Shown piece after piece: positions 5,620-6,584 of a stretch of 6,584 nt of DNA. A model generated the notes under the pieces. The model worked only from the letters and a program-made list of their open reading frames with translations. It did not search any database and was not told the origin of the DNA. The DNA comes from Acidobacteriota bacterium (lineage in GTDB: Bacteria; Acidobacteriota; Vicinamibacteria; Marinacidobacterales; SMYC01), in the NCBI GenBank assembly GCA_030598165.1, contig JAUVQL010000057.1, forward strand, positions 1-6,584. The letters run 5' to 3'. Both the position numbers and the translations under genes were made by a program. Each line of letters opens with the position of its first letter. The stretch's first letter is position 1.

Positions 5620-6584
5620 ACCATCCGCGCGTCCGGTTGCAGATGGCACAAACGGAGAGCATGACCGGAACTTCCACCAGAACTCCCACGACCGTGGCCA
5701 AAGCCGCTCCGGATTCAGGGCCATAGAGGGCAATGGCAGTGGCCACAGCCAGCTCAAAAAAATTGCTGGCTCCTATCAATGCGCCCGGAGCCGCCACGTT
5801 ATGTGGAACTCGGAGAAGTTTCATCAAGCCGTACACCAATGAGGAGTTGAAGTAAACCTGAATGAGTATGGGAATAGCGATTAGGATAACGTGAGAAAAT
5901 CGGCTCGTGATGTTATCGGCTTGAAAAGCGAATATGAGAACAAGAGTGGTCAGTAGCGCGAGTATCGCAACGGGTTGGAAGCGCGAAACGAAGCTCGTCT
6001 CGAACCAATGAAGGCCCCGTTTTCGCACGAGCACCGCTCGGGTCAGGTAACCTGCGACGAGCGGTATTACGATAAAAAAGATGACGGCATAAAGAAGAAC
6101 CTTGAATGGAACCGTCAAGTTGGAAGCGCCACTAACGAGAAACTTCACAATGGGAGCGAAGAGCACCAGCATGATCAAGTCGTTCACGGAGACTTGTACG
6201 AGTGTGTAGGCCGGGTCACCTTTGGTTAGGTAGCTCCAAACGAAGACCATGGCCGTACAGGGGGCTGCGGCGAGAATGATGACCCCGGCGACGTACTGGT
6301 CAGCCAGTTCGGGTCCAATCCACGGCAAAAACAAGTGCTTGAAAAAGAGCCATCCTAAAAACGCCATGCTGAACGGTTTGACGAGCCAGTTGACGACTAG
6401 AGTAACGATGAGACCCTTCGGTTTCTTGCTCACACCAACGATGGAGGCAAAATCAACCTTTAGCATCATGGGGTAGATCATGAGCCAAATGAGAACAGCG
6501 ATAGGTATGTTGATTTGACTCCCAGCACCAAACTCCAGCCCCCGTAGCGTTCCGATGAGCTCCGGTGTGCCTTTCCCGATAGCC
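5600..6584 (-). CDS. arsB: ACR3-family arsenite efflux permease, N-terminus outside the window
   Basis: Inner-membrane arsenite (As(III)) exporter of the ACR3 type (also called acr3), belonging to the bile/arsenite/riboflavin transporter superfamily and driven by the proton gradient. Read on the minus strand, the frame is open from the window edge, so the start codon lies beyond 6584. The first visible part includes 'INIPIAVLIWLMIYPMMLKVDF', a hallmark of ACR3 (first M of MIYPMM at 6481). Many hydrophobic segments follow. The essential ACR3 cysteine is present in 'APCTAMVFVWS' (codon 6257-6259), followed by 'GDPAYTLVQVSVNDLIM'. The conserved glutamate of 'GVLVEVPVML' (codon 5672-5674) is present too, as is 'ASNFFELAVATAIALYG'. 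Both residues are needed for transport in studied ACR3 proteins, so this copy looks functional. About 327 residues are visible, close to the usual 340-400. It converges on the KamA-like gene and overlaps its end by 20 bp. Other ars genes (arsR, arsC) would lie past the right edge, if present. Confidence 0.92.
   Translation of the reverse strand, partial: AIGKGTPELIGTLRGLEFGAGSQINIPIAVLIWLMIYPMMLKVDFASIVGVSKKPKGLIVTLVVNWLVKPFSMAFLGWLFFKHLFLPWIGPELADQYVAGVIILAAAPCTAMVFVWSYLTKGDPAYTLVQVSVNDLIMLVLFAPIVKFLVSGASNLTVPFKVLLYAVIFFIVIPLVAGYLTRAVLVRKRGLHWFETSFVSRFQPVAILALLTTLVLIFAFQADNITSRFSHVILIAIPILIQVYFNSSLVYGLMKLLRVPHNVAAPGALIGASNFFELAVATAIALYGPESGAALATVVGVLVEVPVMLSVCAICNRTRGWFTVPGS

Overview
The window looks like chromosomal DNA from an uncultured or environmental Gram-negative-type bacterium of moderate GC (mid-50s percent by eye). 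A secreted clan GH-G-like glycosidase, a long KamA-family radical SAM protein and a RAYT/REP-type palindrome would fit lineages such as Acidobacteriota or deltaproteobacterial groups. That placement is a weak inference, because there is no rRNA or other marker gene here. There are no tRNA or rRNA genes, CRISPR arrays, intact insertion sequences or phage genes.

Layout. (1) Bases 1-318 hold the 3' end of a plus-strand gene whose product ends in a bacterial Ig-like (Big_5/SbsA-type) domain followed by an odd Arg-rich tail. (2) A TTG-started gene (404-2959) encodes a secreted six-hairpin glycosidase of the amylo-alpha-1,6-glucosidase / GH63-like type. (3) Three bases later comes a 105-residue LOG-family protein (2963-3280). 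It keeps the N-terminal nucleotide-binding half and the extreme C-terminus of the family but lacks the catalytic middle. (4) The gap at 3281-3414 contains a perfect 15-bp inverted repeat (3291-3339) resembling RAYT-associated REP elements, and a possible 15-codon ORF ending in an ATGA overlap with the next gene. (5) A 734-residue KamA-family radical SAM protein (3415-5619) keeps the iron-sulfur cysteines and PLP lysine of lysine 2,3-aminomutase. It appears to carry Arg and Asn where lysine aminomutase has its two substrate-binding aspartates. (6) On the minus strand and overlapping it tail to tail by 20 bp is an ACR3-family arsenite efflux permease (5600 to beyond 6584), whose N-terminus lies outside the window.

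The first four coding regions run in one direction and the permease converges on them. The glycosidase and the LOG remnant are close enough to be co-transcribed. The KamA-like gene follows a hairpin and may be transcribed separately. I see no convincing single pathway linking all of them. The two points most worth a second look are the KamA-like enzyme, whose residues suggest an acidic substrate such as glutamate, and the 450-bp segment between the glycosidase and KamA genes, which combines a deleted LOG gene, a REP-like palindrome and a 13-bp direct repeat at both ends.
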